From positions 1 through 64,000 of the forward strand of contig JAISBY010000010.1 of the NCBI GenBank assembly GCA_031265955.1: a stretch of DNA of 64,000 bases, in the 5' to 3' direction. Position numbers and translations under genes: made by a program. The notes beneath the pieces are model-generated. The model had not been told where the DNA came from. It searched no databases and saw only the letters and a program-made list of their open reading frames with translations. Positions 1-10,391 of this stretch are shown here, piece after piece. Numbering within the stretch: position 1 is the stretch's first letter; each line of letters begins with the position of its first letter. This DNA comes from Mycoplasmataceae bacterium (GTDB lineage: Bacteria; Bacillota_I; Bacilli_A; Mycoplasmatales; Mycoplasmoidaceae).

Positions 1-64
1 TATAATTTTTATTGTTCATAAGAACCTTTCGTAATTAAATTTTTTGTCAAACTTAATTATATGA

Positions 65-90
65 ATAGGTCCTTATGGACTTTTTTATTT
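65..90 (+). terminator. weak hairpin plus T-run, likely terminator of a gene upstream of the window
   Basis: A short stem (AGGTCC / GGACT with one G-T pair) around a TTAT loop is followed by TTTTTT. It precedes the nagA promoter and probably ends a transcript entering from the left. The rest of 1-142 shows no convincing gene. Confidence 0.4.
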
Positions 91-142
91 ATCGTTGCAG
101 TTACAATTGGAATTTGGAAGTATGCAAAATAGTTGTATATAT

Positions 143-171
143 TTGCGGGTGGTTTTTAGTGTTGATATAAT
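143..171 (+). promoter_or_regulatory. nagA promoter, apparently leaderless
   Basis: TTGCGG at 143-148 and TATAAT at 166-171 are separated by 17 nt. Only six bases lie between the -10 box and the nagA ATG at 178, so transcription should begin at or next to the start codon. No Shine-Dalgarno sequence is present. Confidence 0.7.
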
Positions 172-177
172 CAAGAC

Positions 178-1314
178 ATGATAATTTCCAATGCTAGAAT
201 TGTTCTTGAAAATAAAATAATTCATGGTTTTATTGAATTTGATAATAATAGAATAATTAACATAAAAACTGGAACTACAAACAAGGCAAGTTATGACGCT
301 AAAGGTTTGTATTTGCTTCCAGCCTTTATAGATTCTCATACACACGGCGGATATGGGATGGATTTTAATATGCTTGCAAACCATTGATATAAAGAGAATC
401 TATTAAATTATTTTGAACACATCCACCAAGAAGGTGTTGGTAGTGTTCTGTTGACTACCGTTACTTGTTCAACAGATGATTTGAATTCTATTGCTGGTAA
501 TTATCGTAATGCGAAGGACTTGGATAAAAATAATGTTATTAAAGGTTGGTACATTGAAGGACCTTATATTTCTATTAAACGTAAAGGGGCACACAATCAA
601 AAGTTAATTCGTCCAATTGACACAAATGTGTTAAAAAAATTGAAGAACTTGTTACCGCATGTAACAAAAATATTGGCTGTGGCACCTGAGTTTAAAAATA
701 ATTTGTCTAAATATAAAATAATTAAAAAAGACTATTTTTTAGCTACTGGACATAGTGACGCTAACTATTGAGAAGCGATGAAATCGTTTGATGAAGGAGC
801 AAAGAGGGTTATCCATTTGTACAATGCGTTACCAAATTTTGACAAACGAACCCCCACTATTTTAAATGCCATATTTAATCGACGAGACTTGAAATGCGAG
901 TTGATTTGTGACAAAGGGCATGTAGCTCCTGAAGTTATTTTAAATACCTATCATATTTTAGGTGCCGATCAAATAATGGTAATAAGTGATAGTCTATTGA
1001 CAAAAGGATTAAAAGATGGGACTTACGTGGTTTGGGGAACTGAAGTAGATAAACGTGGTGTTTTGGATTACATTCATAGCACTGATAAAATTTCTGGAGG
1101 AAATTTACCGTATCATAAACAAATTGAAAATTTTGGTAATATCACGAAATGTTCAATGAATGAAATATTGAAAGTATCTAGTTTGAATGCTGCTAAAAGT
1201 ATTAAACAAGAAAGACATTTCGGTAATTTAGTTAAAGATGCTGAAAGTAGCTTTGTTTTATTAGATAAAAAATATAGATTAATCACCACTTTCATCAAAG
1301 GAGTAAAAATATAA
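178..1314 (+). CDS. nagA: N-acetylglucosamine-6-phosphate deacetylase
   Basis: This 378-residue cytosolic amidohydrolase removes the acetyl group from GlcNAc-6-phosphate to give glucosamine-6-phosphate for NagB. The frame is continuous only with UGA as Trp. Visible family features are the N-terminal metal motif HTHGG (His54/His56), the EGP motif with the metal-ligand Glu near residue 127, metal-ligand histidines in ATGHSD (about 192) and VIHLYNA (about 213), and the catalytic aspartate in VISDS. Length is normal for NagA. The stop overlaps the next ATG by one base (TAATG), so nagA and nagB are translationally coupled. The start at 178 is set by the promoter ending at 171; a leaderless message is inferred. 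Confidence 0.95.
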
Positions 1315-2030
1315 TGCCTATTAAATATATTCAATGTAATGATTCAATAGAAATAGGAAACCAGGTTTCAAAGTTATTTATTGATCAAGTTAGAAACTAT
1401 CCTGAATCAGTTTTTATTTTGGCAACAGGTTCAAGCCCAATTACTACATATCAGTCAATTGTGAATGATTACAAAATTAATAAAACAGATTGATCTCGTG
1501 TTTTCACTTTTAATCTAGACGAATATCTTGGTTTAAAAGATGAACATATGAATCAATCTTATCAACAATTTATGAATGTAAATTTGTTTAATCATATTAA
1601 TATTCAAAAAAATAACACCTATTTTCCTTCATATAAATTAGTGGGAGCCAAATATCAGGAATTGATTAATAAATACCATCAAGTTGATATAGCCATTTTA
1701 GGGGTTGGGAACAATGGCCATATTGCTTTTAACGAGCCTGGTACATTAATTTCTGAACAGACACATGTCGTTAATTTAACTGAATCTAGTCGGCAAGCTA
1801 ACTCTCGTTTCTTTGATAACGATATTAACGAAGTTCCAAAACAAGCTGTGACTGTAGGTTTGAGCGAGATTTTAAAAGCCAAACGAATTGTCTTAATTGC
1901 CATTGGGAAAGCTAAAAGAACTGCAATTGAACGTTTAAAACAGGCAAAAGATTTTGATCCTAATTGACCAATTACGGCATTGACAAAACACAATGATGTA
2001 ATTGTTTATACGGATAAATTAGAGAATTAG
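1314..2030 (+). CDS. nagB: glucosamine-6-phosphate deaminase (copy 1)
   Basis: A 238-residue isomerase/deaminase that converts glucosamine-6-phosphate to fructose-6-phosphate plus ammonium, the entry point into glycolysis. Diagnostic stretches are LATGSSP near the N-terminus (phosphate loop), FNLDEYLGL with the catalytic Asp, GVGNNGHIAFNEPG with the catalytic His and Glu, and the ANSRFF segment. It overlaps nagA by one base and clearly forms an operon with it. A second, divergent-sequence NagB is encoded convergently only 2 nt downstream (2033-2776), so the genome carries two non-identical deaminases side by side. Confidence 0.95.
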
Positions 2031-2032
2031 TA

Positions 2033-2776
2033 TTATTTGTAATTTGCTAGTTTAGCTGTTTTAGCATCAACATAAATTTCCACAGCATTATGAAAAATTA
2101 CAGATGAGCATGGTCATTGTGGATCGTAGTGATTTTTAAGTATATGGCGAAAAGCTTCGGCTTTTCCGTTGCCAGTAATAATTACAATTATTCTTCGAGC
2201 GTCTAGAATACTTTTAATTCCCATTGATACTGCACGCTTTGGCACCATTTTTTTATTTCCCTCAAAGAAACGTGAGTTGGCTTTAATAGTACTAGGGGTT
2301 AAAGTGATGATTCTTGTAATGCTATTTAAAGAAGAGCCTGGCTCGTTATAAGCGATGTGACCATTATGACCTAAACTTATAATTTGAACGTCTAAGCCGC
2401 CACTATTTTTAATTAATGTCTCATAGGCGCTAGGATGCTTGTAATCTGGAAAATGAGTATTTTTCATTTGAATATTAGTTTGTGAGAATAAACGAAAATT
2501 CATATAGGCACGATACCCTTCATGAACATATAGTGGATTTAAATTTATATATTCATCTAAATTAAAAGTTTTGATATTTCGATAATTAGTATGATTACTT
2601 AAATAATCTTTAACCATCGCTTCATAGACTGGAATACAAGTGCCTCCTGTAGCTAAACCCAAACATGCGTTTGGTTTTTGCTTAATTATTTTAATAAGTG
2701 ATTTTGCACAAGCTTGTGCTACTAGTGCTTCGTCTTTGCAGACAATAACTTTATATGGGTATGTTTTCTGTTTCAT
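2033..2776 (-). CDS. nagB: glucosamine-6-phosphate deaminase (copy 2)
   Basis: A 247-residue NagB paralogue with the same catalytic landmarks (LATGGTC, FNLDEYINL, SLGHNGHIAYNEPG, ANSRFFEG) but many substitutions relative to copy 1. One UGA Trp codon lies near the C-terminus. It is the last gene of the operon that starts at 5242 (membrane protein, PTS permease, this gene) and begins 8 nt after the PTS stop with no clear ribosome binding site, suggesting coupling. Being next to the transporter suggests it handles imported amino sugar, while copy 1 travels with the deacetylase. Different regulation or allosteric behaviour is possible but not visible. Confidence 0.93.
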
Positions 2777-2784
2777 AAAATCTT

Positions 2785-4644
2785 TTAATTTTTCATTTTT
2801 GTTGTTTGCGGTTGGTCAGCATCTTCATATTCACCTCTAGCAATAATATCTTTCATTTGATTCTTGATTAAATCAGCTTCATTACCAAATACGGCATAAA
2901 CTGATTGAACAGAAGGATGAGTTACACCTAAAGCACCTAATTCTTTTAAACGTTCGCTTTTTACTAAACTCTTATCTTTAACCTGTATACGTAATTTAGT
3001 AATACAAGCATCAATGTTTAAAATATTGTTGGGTCCGCCATAAGCTTTAATTACTTCTTTAGATTTTTCTCTTAGTAGTAAAGTTTTATTAGTAATAACT
3101 TTTTCTTTCGCTTGTTCTTTAACTCAATCCGCTTTAGTAAATAATTTTGTTCCGCCTCGTCCGGGAGTTGAGAGATTTCATTTTTTAATAGCTCAATAAA
3201 AAACGCCAAAGTATATTGGGAAGTAAATGATTGACATTAATAATAGCATTCAACAATGTGTTCCTCCACCTCGAACATCAGGAATAACACCATATACTAC
3301 GAAGTCTAAAGCACCTTGAGCAAATGAGAAAGTTACGTGAGGGGCTATACTTGGCGCATAATAGATGAGAGATGTTGTAATCATTCCACCTATTCCAGCT
3401 AACACAGCGTGAAAGCATCAAAATAATCATGGGGCTAAGAATAAAAAGGTAAATTCAATTGCTTCACTAACGCCGGTTAAACTACTAACAATTGCTCCTG
3501 GAATAACAATAGCTGCAGCTTGTTTACGTCCTTCACCTTTTGGGGCAGCATACAACATACCTAAGGCCGACCCGGATAATCCAAGCAAACCGAATACATA
3601 AGCAAAATTGGTATATTGTCCAGGCGCAATGGTTACACCGCTTGTTTTGGAAGAAATAATAATATCTTGAATAGTTATTATGTATTTAACATTATTTATT
3701 TCATGAGAGCCAATTAATCGAGTGAAATATATTTGCATATTAATGTCGCCAGTAATTTTGCTACTAGCAGTGTCACCAGCGACTGAAAAAGCAGTGCCAA
3801 GATCAATGCCATTTTTAAAAATATGCATATTAGTATCAAATTGCCCGCCGATATTAGTGAATCATAACATTGTGTTAACGACATGATGCATACCAAACGG
3901 CACTAGAGCACGGTTAATAATTCCATAAACTAAAGAATTAACCCCGCCGTATTGACCACTATATTGTAAACCTTCTCCTAAATAAAACAAACCCTGCCCT
4001 ACTAATGGTCAGACGATGGCGAACAGCATACTAAATACAATCATTGTGCCAAAAGTGACTATTGGAATAAAACGTACACCACTAAAAAATGCGATGCTGT
4101 AATGTAATTGAATATCTTTAAATTTATTATAAAGATAAGCAACAACACCTCCGACTAAAATACCGCCGAATACAGATGTAGACAAAGTGTTAACGCCAAA
4201 ACTATTTGTGAAAATGGCATTGAATTTTTCTGGAGTAAAATTATATCAAAGGAAATGATAATTGGGATCATTGCCATGTGGAGATATGATTAAAGCTGTT
4301 TGTAATAATAAAAATACAAAATATCCAACAACAGCAGATAAACCAGCTGTTCCTGCATCTTTGGTAAAAGTAATAGCAACGGCAATTGCAAACAATAGGG
4401 GTAATATTGCAAAAATGATGTTGCCAGTTAACATTAGCACACTACCTATTGTTTGCACTGGAATAATAGAAGATTGAGAATGAATAGTCGACCCTATACC
4501 TAATGCCAAACCAGCGACTGGTAACATTGCGATAGGAAGCATTAATCCACGTGATAATTTGGCAACTGTTTCTTTGAATTTACCATTCCCTTTCTTTATT
4601 TTAAATTTGGGTGTTACTTCACCAAATGTTAATTTTTGATTCAT
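2785..4644 (-). CDS. PTS permease, glucose/N-acetylglucosamine type, EIICB
   Basis: A 619-residue membrane permease that imports and phosphorylates a hexose, most likely GlcNAc given the nag neighbours, although glucose cannot be excluded. The N-terminal EIIC part starts with SRGLMLPIAMLPVAGLALGIG and contains many hydrophobic helices plus the family GMHHVVNTMLW segment. The C-terminal EIIB domain carries the phosphorylation-site Cys near residue 547 in NIDACITKLRIQV. No EIIA domain is fused, so a separate EIIA is required. The ATG is 4 nt after the stop of the preceding membrane protein gene, and nagB copy 2 follows, so the three form one operon. Confidence 0.92.
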
Positions 4645-4648
4645 GTGA

Positions 4649-5242
4649 TTATTTACCGTTGGTTGTAGTGGTATCTATAGTAATAACTTTTGGATCAGAT
4701 ACTAGAAGTGTACTTTCAAAGCGATAATCTGATTTTGGGTCAAAAATTAGATAAACATAGATGTATAAATTGAACGTTCGCTTAATGTCAGAACCAATGT
4801 TTTTGATATCATAATCAACTCGTTTGGAACTTTGATTAATACTAAAATACTGCAGCATATTTTCATCGGATTGATCTGTTTCAAGACCTCAATTTGCATC
4901 TCCTGCAATAACCGGGGGGGGATTTTCCGGATCTAAAGTTGTCGGGTTAAAACACTCTGAATCTAACTCACTAACAAGATGCGAATTATTGTGGTTTTGA
5001 ATATTAATTTTAAGACTAGCATTATGAAAATCACCTACCGGTGAAGATGAATAAATGGTGGCAGGTTTGTCATCAACAAACGATACTTTGGTGTAAGTAA
5101 TTTCTGCTCATGAGTGAAGACCACCAGCACAAATGCCGCCAATGCCTGCTCCCATTATCAACGCTGCACTTCCTCAAACAATAGAACGTTTTATTCAAGG
5201 TTTTAATTTGCCGTGTTGATTATGAATTTTTATTTTTACCAT
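4649..5242 (-). CDS. membrane-anchored protein of unknown function with in-frame C8 tract
   Basis: 197 residues, not recognised. A basic N-terminus is followed by one hydrophobic segment (about 18-42, IVWGSAALIMGAGIGGICAG) and then a hydrophilic, presumably extracellular domain. There is no clear lipobox. A run of eight C on the coding strand (4914-4921 on the plus strand) encodes three prolines near residues 108-110. The frame is intact, so this is an ON state, and gain or loss of one C would truncate the protein. It is the first gene of the PTS-nagB operon, so slippage might also change translation of the transporter. A CATAAT box lies 5 nt before the ATG. Confidence 0.7.
4914..4921. repeat. 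homopolymer G8 (C8 on coding strand), coding contingency tract
   Basis: Eight consecutive G in a genome where such runs are otherwise very rare. It lies inside the membrane protein gene 4649-5242 and is in frame (ON). Confidence 0.85.
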
Positions 5243-5384
5243 AATTAATTATGTTGTTCGAATAATTTAACAATTGTTTTATATCACAAATTATTTATAA
5301 TTACCGAACTTTGAAAAACTTAATAAGGAAATGTAATTCGTGATTAAAACTCACTTGTTTATTTACTAATAGATAAATTTTTGT

Positions 5385-5522
5385 ATGAATTTAGTTATTA
5401 TCATTGTAATTATTTTATGTGCTCTACTATTAATTTTAATGGGTATGTTAATATGACTATTTATTCACAGAAAATACGGCAATAACAATAAAACTACTAT
5501 TAAAAAGAAAAAAGAAAAGTAA
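5385..5522 (+). CDS. small single-span membrane protein, hypothetical
   Basis: A 45-codon frame beginning MNLVIIIVIILCALLLILMG, a hydrophobic helix of about 24 residues followed by Trp (UGA), a short spacer and a very basic tail ending KKKKEK. The composition is what a real single-span membrane microprotein looks like, and it fills a gap between divergent genes. There is no strong ribosome binding site. Its function is unknown. Confidence 0.5.
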
Positions 5523-5529
5523 AAGAAGT

Positions 5530-6531
5530 TTACCTAGCTAAACCGATTAAACGGTAAATTTCATGTATTTTTTTATTAGTTATCTTTTCACACTTAGAAG
5601 CATTTTGTTCTAATATTTGATTTAGATTTCCAATGTTACGAATGGCATTGTCGTATTTAGTTTGAAAATCCTTTAAGAAGCCACTTACAATATTCGCCAA
5701 ATCTTTCTTAAATTCTCCATAGTTCTTATTAGTGTATTTAGTTACTAGTTCTTTAACGGAAACATTCAATAAACAACTATAAATAGTTAAAAGATTACTA
5801 ATGCCAGGTTGATCGTTGGGATCAAAGATTATTTTGTTTAGTGAATCGGTTTTAGAGCTCATAATTTTGTCGTATGCGTCTCTTGGCGCATCCGATAGAA
5901 AGATAGTACCTTTTTCGTTAGAGTTAGATTTAGACATTTTAATGCTTGGGTTAACTAAATCCATAATACGGGCACCATTTTTAGTAATTAAGGGTTCAGG
6001 AATTTTAAACATATCTCCATATTTTTTATTCATACGAATGGCAATATCTCGCGTTAATTCTACATGTTGTTTTTGATCAGAACCAACTGGGACATAATCA
6101 GCATCGTACAATAAAATATCTCCAGCCATAAGAACTGGATACATAAAAATACCAGTAGGGACCATCGCTGTACCATTACTTAAAATAGCCTTGGCAGATT
6201 TATCTTTAAATTGAGTCATGCGGTTTAATTCGCCCATGGTAGTATGGCAGGTTAAGATTCAATATAGTGCGGTATGAGAACTAACATCAGACTGGTAAAA
6301 AATTATATTTTTACTAAAATCTAAACCTAAGGCTTGATAACTAGCTACCAAATTAATTTTGTTTTGATATAAGGTTTTGGGATCAAAAGACACACTAAGT
6401 GCATGCAAATCAGCAATAAATATGTACATTTCATATTCATTTTGTAACTCAACAAACTGTTTAATAGCACCCAAATAGTTGCCAAGAGTTAATCTATTGG
6501 TAGGTTGAATGCCACTAACAATTCTTTTCAT
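5530..6531 (-). CDS. trpS: tryptophanyl-tRNA synthetase
   Basis: A 333-residue class I aminoacyl-tRNA synthetase charging tRNA-Trp. It shows the HIGH-like signature TLGNYLGAI near residue 20, the class I KMSKS loop as KMSKSNSNEKG, and the GDILLYDADYVPVGSDQKQH segment typical of bacterial TrpRS. In this organism it must serve a tRNA reading UGA as well as UGG. The gene itself contains a UGA Trp codon. Length is normal. The start at 6531 is supported by a TATAAT box 10 nt upstream. Confidence 0.97.
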
Positions 6532-6541
6532 ATTGAAATGG

Positions 6542-6547
6542 ATTATA
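6542..6547 (-). promoter_or_regulatory. -10 box of trpS (leaderless type)
   Basis: TATAAT on the minus strand with 10 nt to the trpS ATG and no Shine-Dalgarno sequence between them. Confidence 0.6.
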
Positions 6548-6602
6548 AATTAATTACTTATAATAAAATTTGTTTATGAGAGATAAAATCTTAGTAGTGT
6601 TC

Positions 6603-6628
6603 CACACACACACACACACACACACACA
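6603..6628. repeat. (CA)13 dinucleotide microsatellite upstream of BspA-like gene
   Basis: Thirteen uninterrupted CA units, preceded by GTTC and followed by AACTAGTTTTTT. It lies about 100 nt upstream of the BspA-like surface gene start. The flanks resemble the TTCCACACACAAAGTGTTT element found upstream of other surface genes, as if the CACACA part had expanded. Its length is likely unstable and could alter promoter geometry. An imperfect inverted repeat follows at 6657-6679. Confidence 0.8.
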
Positions 6629-6729
6629 ACTAGTTTTTTCACACATTAATTTAATGCAAGTATTAAATATTAATGCTTGTATTTTTTACTTGATCTTGAA
6701 CCAAATTATTAATTTTTAAGGGAAATAAT

Positions 6730-8100
6730 ATGAAAAATAAAAAGAAACACAGTAGCCATTTATCATCCGATGAAAAATTATCGGTAATATATCGTGTGTG
6801 AAAACGGCGTCGTAAGAATATTTCACTTCTTACTAGTTTAGGCATACTTACTACCGGCGGTATTGGCGTTGGAATTGGCTACGCCATTTGACATAAAAAA
6901 AACGGCTCAACTCCTCCCATTCCGTCAACTCCAGTTGTTTTGAATTTTTTATCACCAGAGAGCAATCCGGAAGACTGAGTAACATGTTTTGGAGATTCAA
7001 CCTCTGGTGTAATGACTGGCTTTATAAATGAGACTGGTGATAATTTTTTCGCTCATTCAGCATATAATGGGATAGATTTTTCAGACTTTCATTCCGTCAA
7101 CACTCAAGCTTTCTACGGCTGTGCAAGTTTAAGTAATGATGATGAACATGGCGGGAAGGATACAGTTATTAGTTTCGAAGATTTTGATTCAAACACATCT
7201 ACCTCCATCGGCGAAGGTGCCTTCTGAGGCTGTGCGCGAATTACAAACATTATTCTTCCTAAAGCTACAACTAACGAAAACGTTTTTTCCATCGGTAATA
7301 ATGCCTTCTGAGGCTGCACGAGTTTAACAGAAATTTTATTGCCAGATAACGGTTCAACCGCCGATATTTCCATCGGTGGTTATGCCTTCCGAGGCTGTGC
7401 AAATCTTGAAGATTTTACTTTATCTAATGGTAACACTTCCATCGGTAATTATGCCTTCTGGGGTTGCATAAATTTACAAATGTTATCATTGTCAGAAACT
7501 CCAACGGTGACCTGTAAAATTACTTCCATCGGTACTCGCGCCTTTCAAGGCTGCGCGAGTTTAAGTATTTTAGGAATTCAAAAACTTAGTGGTCATATTG
7601 CTAGCAATCTTAATTATGTGTCCAACGGTTCTGAAGGTGCAGCAATTGTGGCAGCTTCAACCGAAACATGAATTCAAGGTGCGGGTTTGATATCAGGCAA
7701 CCTTGGCGATAAATTTTGTGCAGATTATTTTAAAACAGAAAATTCCATCGGTATTCAAGCATTTGATGGCTGCGCGAGTTTAAAAGCAATTGATTTAACC
7801 ACCGCAAATGCTAATGGTTCCATCGCCAGTAATGCCTTCAATGGTTGTGTGAATTTTTTAACTGTCGAATTGCCAGTGGGCATTGCTACTATTGGCACTA
7901 GCGCTTTCTATGGCTGTGCTGCTTTAAACGCTTTATCTTGGCACAATACGAGTAACCCTACTTTTATAGGGCTTGGTGCCTTTTATGGTTGTGCGAGTTT
8001 AGCCACTATTTACTACGCGCAAGGTGGTTCGGCTTGAAATACTGATGGCAATATTTCTGTAAACGCTCCTAACTGCACTTACACTCAAATTCCTCAATAA
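6730..8100 (+). CDS. BspA-like leucine-rich-repeat surface protein
   Basis: A 456-residue protein with a basic N-terminus, one membrane segment (about 38-58, containing GILTTGGIGVGIGYAIW) and an external domain built from about ten copies of a repeat with consensus SIGxxAFxGCxxLxxI. This is the LRR_5 / Treponema pallidum LRR pattern of BspA proteins, which mediate adhesion in oral bacteria and are hugely expanded in Trichomonas. The repeats retain obvious nucleotide identity (TCCATCGG and GCCTTCTGAGGCTG recur), so copy number can probably change by recombination. The start is placed at 6730 after AAGGGAAATA. The (CA)13 run upstream suggests phase-variable expression. The adhesin role is inferred from the family. 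Confidence 0.88.
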
Positions 8101-8298
8101 AATAGAAAGAATGAGTTACATTTCTTCATATTGCAAATATTTTCGAAAAGCTTTCACAACACTACTAGTAAAGAATTCATTGTTCGTACCATTTAGTTGA
8201 GTATTCTACTCAAACCATAGTTTGAATTTATAAACTTGAAATTTTCTCAATTAATTAATATCAAAATTAAGATAAGTGCGATAATGTATTAGCAACAT

Positions 8299-9084
8299 AT
8301 GTCTACTAACGCTTATTGAATTGTGTCTAATAATCATGATTTGTCAAAAAAAATTGTTAAGTTAATCAACAGCATACTTGTTAAATCAAAATGAGTTTGT
8401 AATAAAAACAAGCACGATTATTTAATAGTGGTTGGTGGCGATGGGACATATGTAAGATTTTTGCAAAAATATTATGAAAAAACGACAAAAATTATTTGCA
8501 TCAATACTGGAACAGTAGGTTTTTATTCCAAGTTTGTATCTAACCATTTAAAAAACTTTGTTAAGATAATTACAAATCCTAGCAGTTATATTCATCCACA
8601 ATTACTAAAAATTAACATTAACAATAATTTAACATACAACGCAATGAATGAGCTAGTAGTTCAATCATTAAATACTGTAAAAATGAATATTACTATTGAT
8701 GATGTTCCATACGAAAAATATATGGGTAGTGGTATTTTAATTGCAACTAGAACCGGCGCTACAGGACAAGCTAAGTCCAACGGAGGAGCAATTCTTTTTC
8801 CGAACGTTGATGCAATGGAATTGGTAGAATTGGCACCAACTAATCATTCCAAACATCATACATTCAATGCATCTGCCATTTTGAATAGTAATGCCAAGAT
8901 TGAATTATCAGATTTTATTTCAGCACAACGCTGCGATTTAATTATTGATGGAATGCGTGTAAAACATATCAGACCTAACGATCGTATAGTTATTACAAAA
9001 CAGGATGCATCATTTAGTTTGTGCTTTGACGAAGATATAGAGGGTTACATAAATAAGTTACAACAAACATTTATAAAAGGATAG
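8299..9084 (+). CDS. nadK: NAD kinase
   Basis: A 261-residue enzyme that phosphorylates NAD to NADP. It contains the signature GGDGT loop (VVGGDGTYVRFL, about residue 45), an NEL motif (NAMNELVVQ), and the SGATGQAKSNGG-type segment with downstream LAPTN. The frame needs UGA as Trp near the N-terminus (AYWIVSNN, KWVCNK), which supports the ATG at 8299. The 198 nt upstream (8101-8298) hold no gene that I can see. The next gene starts 1 nt after the stop. Confidence 0.93.
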
Positions 9085-9085
9085 T

Positions 9086-9442
9086 ATGAAAAAAGTAGTC
9101 TGAATATTTGTTAATATAATTGCTTTTGGTATTCCTTACATTTATGCTCGTAATAAGGCAAAAAAATCATTAACTATTTCCAACACAGAATTACAAGTTT
9201 CTAATAAAGTTGATATTGATGTTGAAGAATTGATAAATACTTTAGGCGGGAAAAGAAATATTGTTGATACATCTACAACTATTTCAACATTGAAAATTAA
9301 TGTACGCGATAATTCAACTTTAACAAAAGAGAAATTTGACAAGTTTAAAATCACTGGATTTTTGAAAAATACAAATCAAGTTATTTTAGTGTTTGGTGAT
9401 AACGCACAAGCAATTAATGAAAAATTAATTAAAAAACTTTAG
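9086..9442 (+). CDS. membrane-anchored PTS EIIB-like protein lacking the active-site cysteine
   Basis: 118 residues: an N-terminal hydrophobic helix (VVWIFVNIIAFGIPYIYA) followed by a domain that aligns by eye to the glucose-family EIIB fold (ELINTLGGKRNIVD, then a TxxxLKINVRD strand, then QVILVFGDNAQAI). In active EIIB proteins the strand reads DxCxTRLR; here the Cys position is Thr (VDTSTTISTLKI), so phosphotransfer is not possible by the usual chemistry. A regulatory or sugar-sensing role is conceivable. It is coupled to nadK, and its 3' end overlaps degV by 4 bp on the opposite strand. Confidence 0.72.
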
Positions 9443-10335
9443 TCTTCGTAATCTCTAATTTTGTGCTCAATACTTGACTCAAGACTTACACCATAAGCAC
9501 CACGATGAGCGTGGATTAAAACAACATTCGGTAACCAACGAACAGCAATTTTATCTTTAGGAAATTTAAAACCTTCAGCTAATAAGTTAATGATTGTCTC
9601 TTTTTTTTTGTCCTCATAGCCTGCGTAATAAATAGAAATATTAAGAATATTTTCTGCTAATAATTTATTTTGAAAGTCATTATTAATAGATTTAATAATT
9701 TTTTTAATTATGTTGTTGTAATTTTTACCAATGCCACCATAATGATTTTTGCCATCTAGTTGAATGATAGGTTTCAATTTAAAAAGATTAATAGCTTTTA
9801 CAATCGCTTTGCTAACTCTGCCTCCAGAAGTCATGCCACTTGAATCTTCGCATGAAAAATATGTTGAGATTTTATTGAAATGTTGTTCAGCTTCACTTAC
9901 AATTGTTTTAACATCTTTGCCACTTTTAACTGCTTCAACAATCAATTTTAAAACAAATTCATTACCAGCTGCGCCACTCAAAGAGCGGATTGGAAAAAAC
10001 TGTCCTTCAAATTCTTTTTGGATGATCAAAGATTGAGAATATTGACTAGACAAACCAGAGGATATTGGTAAAAAAATAACAGTTTCACAATTTTGTAACA
10101 TGTCATTTACTTTAGTCATTAATTCCCCGATGGGAGTAGCGCTAGTTTTGAAAGACTCATGATTGTCAAGACGTTTTAGTAAATCTTCACGTGTAATAGA
10201 TTTATTATCGTCTTTGAATGTTTTATTAGTGGCATCAGAAAAAGACAACGGAATGACTTCAATTTTATTTTGTGAAATAAAAGCATCATCATAGGTAGTT
10301 GAAGAGTCAATTAGAATACCGATTCGTGTTTTCAT
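9439..10335 (-). CDS. DegV family fatty-acid-binding protein
   Basis: 298 residues of the DegV (FakB-like) fold. The N-terminus GILIDSSTTYDD, the IPLSF strand, the TSATPIGEL motif (T-S-x-P) and FLPISSGLSSQYSQS are all hallmarks. Members bind a fatty acid, and FakB proteins present it to the kinase FakA to make acyl-phosphate for phospholipid synthesis, which suits a mollicute scavenging host fatty acids. FakA is not in this window. The start is supported by a TATAAT box 8 nt upstream. Confidence 0.9.
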   Translation of the reverse strand: MKTRIGILIDSSTTYDDAFISQNKIEVIPLSFSDATNKTFKDDNKSITREDLLKRLDNHESFKTSATPIGELMTKVNDMLQNCETVIFLPISSGLSSQYSQSLIIQKEFEGQFFPIRSLSGAAGNEFVLKLIVEAVKSGKDVKTIVSEAEQHFNKISTYFSCEDSSGMTSGGRVSKAIVKAINLFKLKPIIQLDGKNHYGGIGKNYNNIIKKIIKSINNDFQNKLLAENILNISIYYAGYEDKKKETIINLLAEGFKFPKDKIAVRWLPNVVLIHAHRGAYGVSLESSIEHKIRDYED

Positions 10336-10343
10336 AATTGCTA

Positions 10344-10349
10344 ATTATA
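10344..10349 (-). promoter_or_regulatory. -10 box of degV (leaderless type)
   Basis: TATAAT on the minus strand, 8 nt before the degV ATG, with no Shine-Dalgarno sequence. Confidence 0.6.
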
Positions 10350-10391
10350 CTAATAATATATATAATCATTGGTAAGCTTGAGGTTGTAGGA

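Noticed and set aside
1679-1993. Long minus-strand frame opposite nagB copy 1, and many similar antisense frames opposite trpS, hydA, prfA and dnaJ
   Set aside because: They lie entirely opposite well-recognised genes, show no domains and lack upstream signals. They are by-products of the real coding frames.
1314-2776. Loss of the catalytic Asp in both NagB copies (NNGH and HNGH instead of NDGH)
   Set aside because: Asn at this position is recalled as common in Firmicutes NagB proteins, so it is not evidence of inactivity.
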